Source: JBKCUI01 sp052161605
Lineage (GTDB): Bacteria > Planctomycetota > Planctomycetia > Pirellulales > Pirellulaceae
Length of the DNA stretch: 64,000 nt
Assembly (NCBI GenBank): GCA_052161605.1
Contig: CP197409.1
Direction: 5' to 3' (one strand)
Of this stretch, positions 61,488 through 64,000 are shown piece by piece. The first letter of the stretch is position 1, and each line of letters starts with the position of its first letter. A program made the translations under genes and the position numbers. The notes beneath the pieces were generated by a model that was given only the letters and a program-made list of their open reading frames with translations, was not told the origin of the DNA and ran no database searches.

Positions 61488-61542
61488 TTGGCGTGTCCTC
61501 CATTGCAGGCTGTCAATGTGGGTTTAAGTCCCGATAGGTGCC

Positions 61543-61571
61543 ACTAGAACAGATTCGAAAACCAGTGTCAA
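61543..61571 (-). promoter_or_regulatory. Probable promoter of operon 3
   Basis: Minus strand: TTGACA (61571-61566), a 17-base spacer with GGTTTTCGAATCTGT, TCTAGT (61548-61543). Upstream TTTTTC. Same layout as 21975-22003 and 55598-55570. Confidence 0.6.
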
Positions 61572-62066
61572 GAAAAATCCAGAAAAAATCCATTCGGGGG
61601 GGGTAGGGGCGGTTTTGAGCGGGGGGGCATGAACAACGCGTTCGGTGCAGTGGGTTGTTCGTTACTCCTAAACAACTTGTTGCCCCGAACGCGAATCCTG
61701 CAAACGCGTCCTGGGGATTGTAAGGATTCCAGTCGGCGAGGCAGGTCCGGCTAATTGCGCCGGAAGCGTAACGATCTCCTGGGTAAACCAGGAGCATTCT
61801 TGGAGTGTGTGGGGAAGCCGTTATGTGTAGCGAGAAACGTAAGCTTCACCTGGGCAAGCCAGGTGCATTACTCAGCTGTCTTCCCAGAAGGCCTCCCCCG
61901 CAGGGTGCAACAATTCGTTTAACCGCATGCCCAACGGGCTGCGGTGAGTGTTCTAACCCGGATCTCTACGAGGTGCTCAGGTGACTATTCACTGAGAGTG
62001 TTATTAAGGACTGCCCCTGGAGGCCTCAACGCAGGGCGTTGCCCAAGCGGTTAAACGAGGAAGCCG
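61543..62066. repeat. ~510-bp direct repeat, right copy, with ordered hairpins
   Basis: Counterpart of 55570-56077. Both CTCCTGG-GTAAA-CCAGGAG (61776-61794) and CACCTGG-GCAAG-CCAGGTG (61847-61865) are conserved exactly, while flanking sequence has drifted; CCGGC/GCCGG replaces the first hairpin with a changed loop. It fills the gap between operon 3 and the ribulokinase gene. Confidence 0.85.
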
Positions 62067-62142
62067 CAGCGCGCCGCGAATGCGGATAAGCGAGGACAGC
62101 GTTGGCGATGCCCATGCGGTGATATGAACGGCGCGGTGAAGA

Positions 62143-63792
62143 TCAATTTTTGCTGGTCGCTTCGATCAAGGTACGCATCGCTCTCCATTCGTAGTCTCCT
62201 AGGTCGCGATAGCGATCGTATAACGCGTCGTAGGTCTTGCGCAAACTGCGAATCGGTTTGTAACTCGCGACTTGTGATCTCTTTGGCATCGACATCGCCT
62301 TAATTGCTGACTCAGAATTGTTGAACAAGCCTGCGGCCATGGCACCCAAGATCGCTGCACCTAAAGCGGGACCGTTTTTGCTCGGGTGCACCTCGATGGT
62401 CTCGCCGAGTACGTCTGCATAGACCTGGATCATGAGTGGGTTGTGATGTGGCAACCCGCCCGTAGCGACGAATCGATTGACTTCGACATTTCCCTCTCGG
62501 AACAGTTCTACAATCCATCGCAATCCCATCGCCGAGGCTTCCAGAAGCGCTCGGTACAAATGTGCGGGACTGTGATGTAGCGTCAATCCTGTGAATGCCC
62601 CACGCAATTCGCCGTTCATGTGCGGGGTTCGGCACCCATGGAACCAATCCAAGCAAAGTAAACCATCGGCACCTGCTGGAACCGATGCCGCTTGCTCGCC
62701 GAGCTGATTCAAGCTCTTGCTGCTAGTCAACCTTTTCAGCCAATCAAATGCATCTCCCACCGCCGCTTGACCGGTTTCATAGCCATAGTATCCAGGCAAT
62801 ATTCCATCCTTCACGACGCCGGCAACACCGGGCAAGTAGGCTTCGGTACCACTGTTCAGCATGTGGCAAGAGCTGGTCCCCATGACCATCACTAGCGTTC
62901 CTGGCTCGGCAGCACCCGCCCCAGGAACACCAGCATGCGCATCGATGATAGCGGCGCTAACAGGTGTGCCCGGAGCTAAGCCAAATCGCTTGGCCATGAT
63001 TTCTGTTAACTCTCCTGCCGCAATGCCAGGAGGGACGAGCTTGCCTGGTAACTTATCTTTGACGATGCTTTTCCAACGTGCGTTCGTGGCCTTAAAGAAT
63101 GCTTCGGAGGGATAGCCAGAGTGGGCATTCCACATCCCTTTGTAACCCGCTTGACAAGTGGAACGAGCCAAATCACTCGCAGGACCGCCGACCAGTTGCC
63201 ATACATACCAGTCCCCCGCTTCTAGCCATATGCTAGCCGCATCGTATATCTGTGGTGCCTTGTCGAGCGTTTCTAAAATCTTGGGAAAGAACCACTCCAA
63301 TCCAATCACGCCACCATAGTAATGTAGAAAAGACTCGTTACGTTTCGTTGCAACCCTATTGATATGGTCTGTCTGAGATTGTGCTCCATGGTGCTTCCAA
63401 AGTTTGGGCCAAGCGAACGGTTCTCGTTTCCACTCCTCGAGCCAGCAGAGTGGTGTGCCGTTATCATTGGTTGGCAGCATGGTGCAACTCGTGAAATCCA
63501 CTCCTATGCCGCGAATCGCACGTCCGTCGATTCCTGTTTTTCGAAGCACCGCCCGCACTGCCTTGGCAGAACTGTCGATCCAATCCTTTGGTTCTTGAAA
63601 TGCGTATTGTGAATGCAATGGGACGGGTTCTTTGGTTCCGGTTAATGTTGGAGGTAGAGAATTGACAATCTGTCCATGCGGGTACCGCACCGATTGCGAA
63701 TCGATCTCTCCACGTTGTGTGTCAGCGATTAAGGCTCGGACCGACTCGGTTCCAAAATCAAGTCCCAGGACTACAGAAGGAGAGGATTTCAT
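62143..63792 (-). CDS. araB: Ribulokinase
   Basis: A 549-residue FGGY-family sugar kinase of usual length. VLGLDFGTESVRALI is the N-terminal phosphate-binding motif; GIGVDFTSCTMLPT, characteristic of ribulokinases, follows; AAIIDAHAGVPGAG and MGTSSCHMLNSG form the second ATP-site region, and FVATGGLPHHNPLMIQVYADVLG with GPALGAAILGAMAAG is the C-terminal signature. It phosphorylates L-ribulose in arabinose breakdown. araA and araD are not in the window. The remaining 63793-64000 shows no further gene. Confidence 0.93.
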   Translation of the reverse strand: MKSSPSVVLGLDFGTESVRALIADTQRGEIDSQSVRYPHGQIVNSLPPTLTGTKEPVPLHSQYAFQEPKDWIDSSAKAVRAVLRKTGIDGRAIRGIGVDFTSCTMLPTNDNGTPLCWLEEWKREPFAWPKLWKHHGAQSQTDHINRVATKRNESFLHYYGGVIGLEWFFPKILETLDKAPQIYDAASIWLEAGDWYVWQLVGGPASDLARSTCQAGYKGMWNAHSGYPSEAFFKATNARWKSIVKDKLPGKLVPPGIAAGELTEIMAKRFGLAPGTPVSAAIIDAHAGVPGAGAAEPGTLVMVMGTSSCHMLNSGTEAYLPGVAGVVKDGILPGYYGYETGQAAVGDAFDWLKRLTSSKSLNQLGEQAASVPAGADGLLCLDWFHGCRTPHMNGELRGAFTGLTLHHSPAHLYRALLEASAMGLRWIVELFREGNVEVNRFVATGGLPHHNPLMIQVYADVLGETIEVHPSKNGPALGAAILGAMAAGLFNNSESAIKAMSMPKRSQVASYKPIRSLRKTYDALYDRYRDLGDYEWRAMRTLIEATSKN

Positions 63793-64000
63793 ATAGGCTT
63801 CGACGGATTCGAGGTGGAATCTCTGTTAGGGATTGGGGGCGGAAGGATTGTTACAATCGGTTTCATTGTACTCGTGATAGCGAAACCGGGGGATCGCTAT
63901 AGCAATTAGTCGGCAACATGAAAAACGATGGCCGTTACAATGGTAACAGCTGCCGTGAGGTTTCCTTTCTAGCTTAAGTTGCACTCTCCCAGAAAATCAT

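Noticed and set aside
1..64000. tRNA or rRNA genes
   Set aside because: I looked for conserved tRNA T-loop and rRNA words and saw none, but a scan with a dedicated program could still find one.

Overview
The window looks like a chromosome segment from a planctomycete, most likely of the Pirellulaceae type. The sequence-level reasons are a secreted formylglycine-type sulfatase, PQQ-like beta-propeller, Gfo/Idh/MocA oxidoreductase with a Tat-type leader, a DUF1080 domain, several DUF1559 pseudopilins, DUF1573-type SCGC lipoproteins, an H4MPT/methanofuran-type MfnB homologue, many ATGA/GTGA stop-start overlaps and weak Shine-Dalgarno sites. The genus cannot be fixed from the sequence alone.

Layout. 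1-8.7 kb: end of a nuclease/phosphatase gene, sulfatase, NtrC-type response regulator, chorismate mutase, an overlapping HD-GYP/PilZ pair, a beta-propeller protein, a small lipoprotein and a DegT-type aminotransferase. 8.8-14.4 kb: a YtrA-like GntR repressor with a readable promoter/operator, an ABC ATPase, a very large permease and an associated membrane protein. 14.4-21.6 kb: 2-oxoacid decarboxylase, dienelactone hydrolase, a 31-bp tandem repeat, a hypothetical exported protein, gatB and an HD-domain protein. 22-34.7 kb: two related operons described below, separated by an alpha-L-rhamnosidase gene and dispersed repeats, the second broken by an ISKra4-family insertion sequence. 35.2-54.4 kb: pyrF, a REP-associated Y1 transposase with duplicated flanks, a 1153-residue multidomain hydrolase, an oxidoreductase, a degenerate sigma54-activator-like protein, mfnB, RNase D, a P1B-4 metal ATPase, lpdA, rsfS, small membrane proteins and a methyltransferase gene interrupted by an amber codon. 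54.5-61.6 kb (minus strand): a third operon of the same kind, bounded by a ~510-bp direct repeat. 62.1-63.8 kb: ribulokinase.

Most unusual content. Three operons (about 22.1-26.6, 29.5-34.7 and 61.4-56.1 kb) share a plan: a first gene for a small lipoprotein with an SSCDC motif, a short cysteine-rich exported protein, an exported protein of unknown fold ending in a membrane segment or soluble domain, and a DUF1559 pseudopilin; two or three members also carry a DUF1573-like SCGC domain. In the first operon the cysteine-rich protein has a double-glycine leader (LSEDESMRLLGG) and its neighbour is a fusion of an exported C39-like cysteine peptidase with a type IV prepilin/DUF1559 protein, which suggests a self-processing export or display system. 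Each operon starts with a similar TTGACA/TTGCAT-type promoter, and the first gene of each is preceded by 4-5 perfect copies of a 7-bp repeat lying inside a short overlapping reading frame, an arrangement that could switch expression by slippage. These functional links are inference; the motifs, overlaps and repeats are directly visible.
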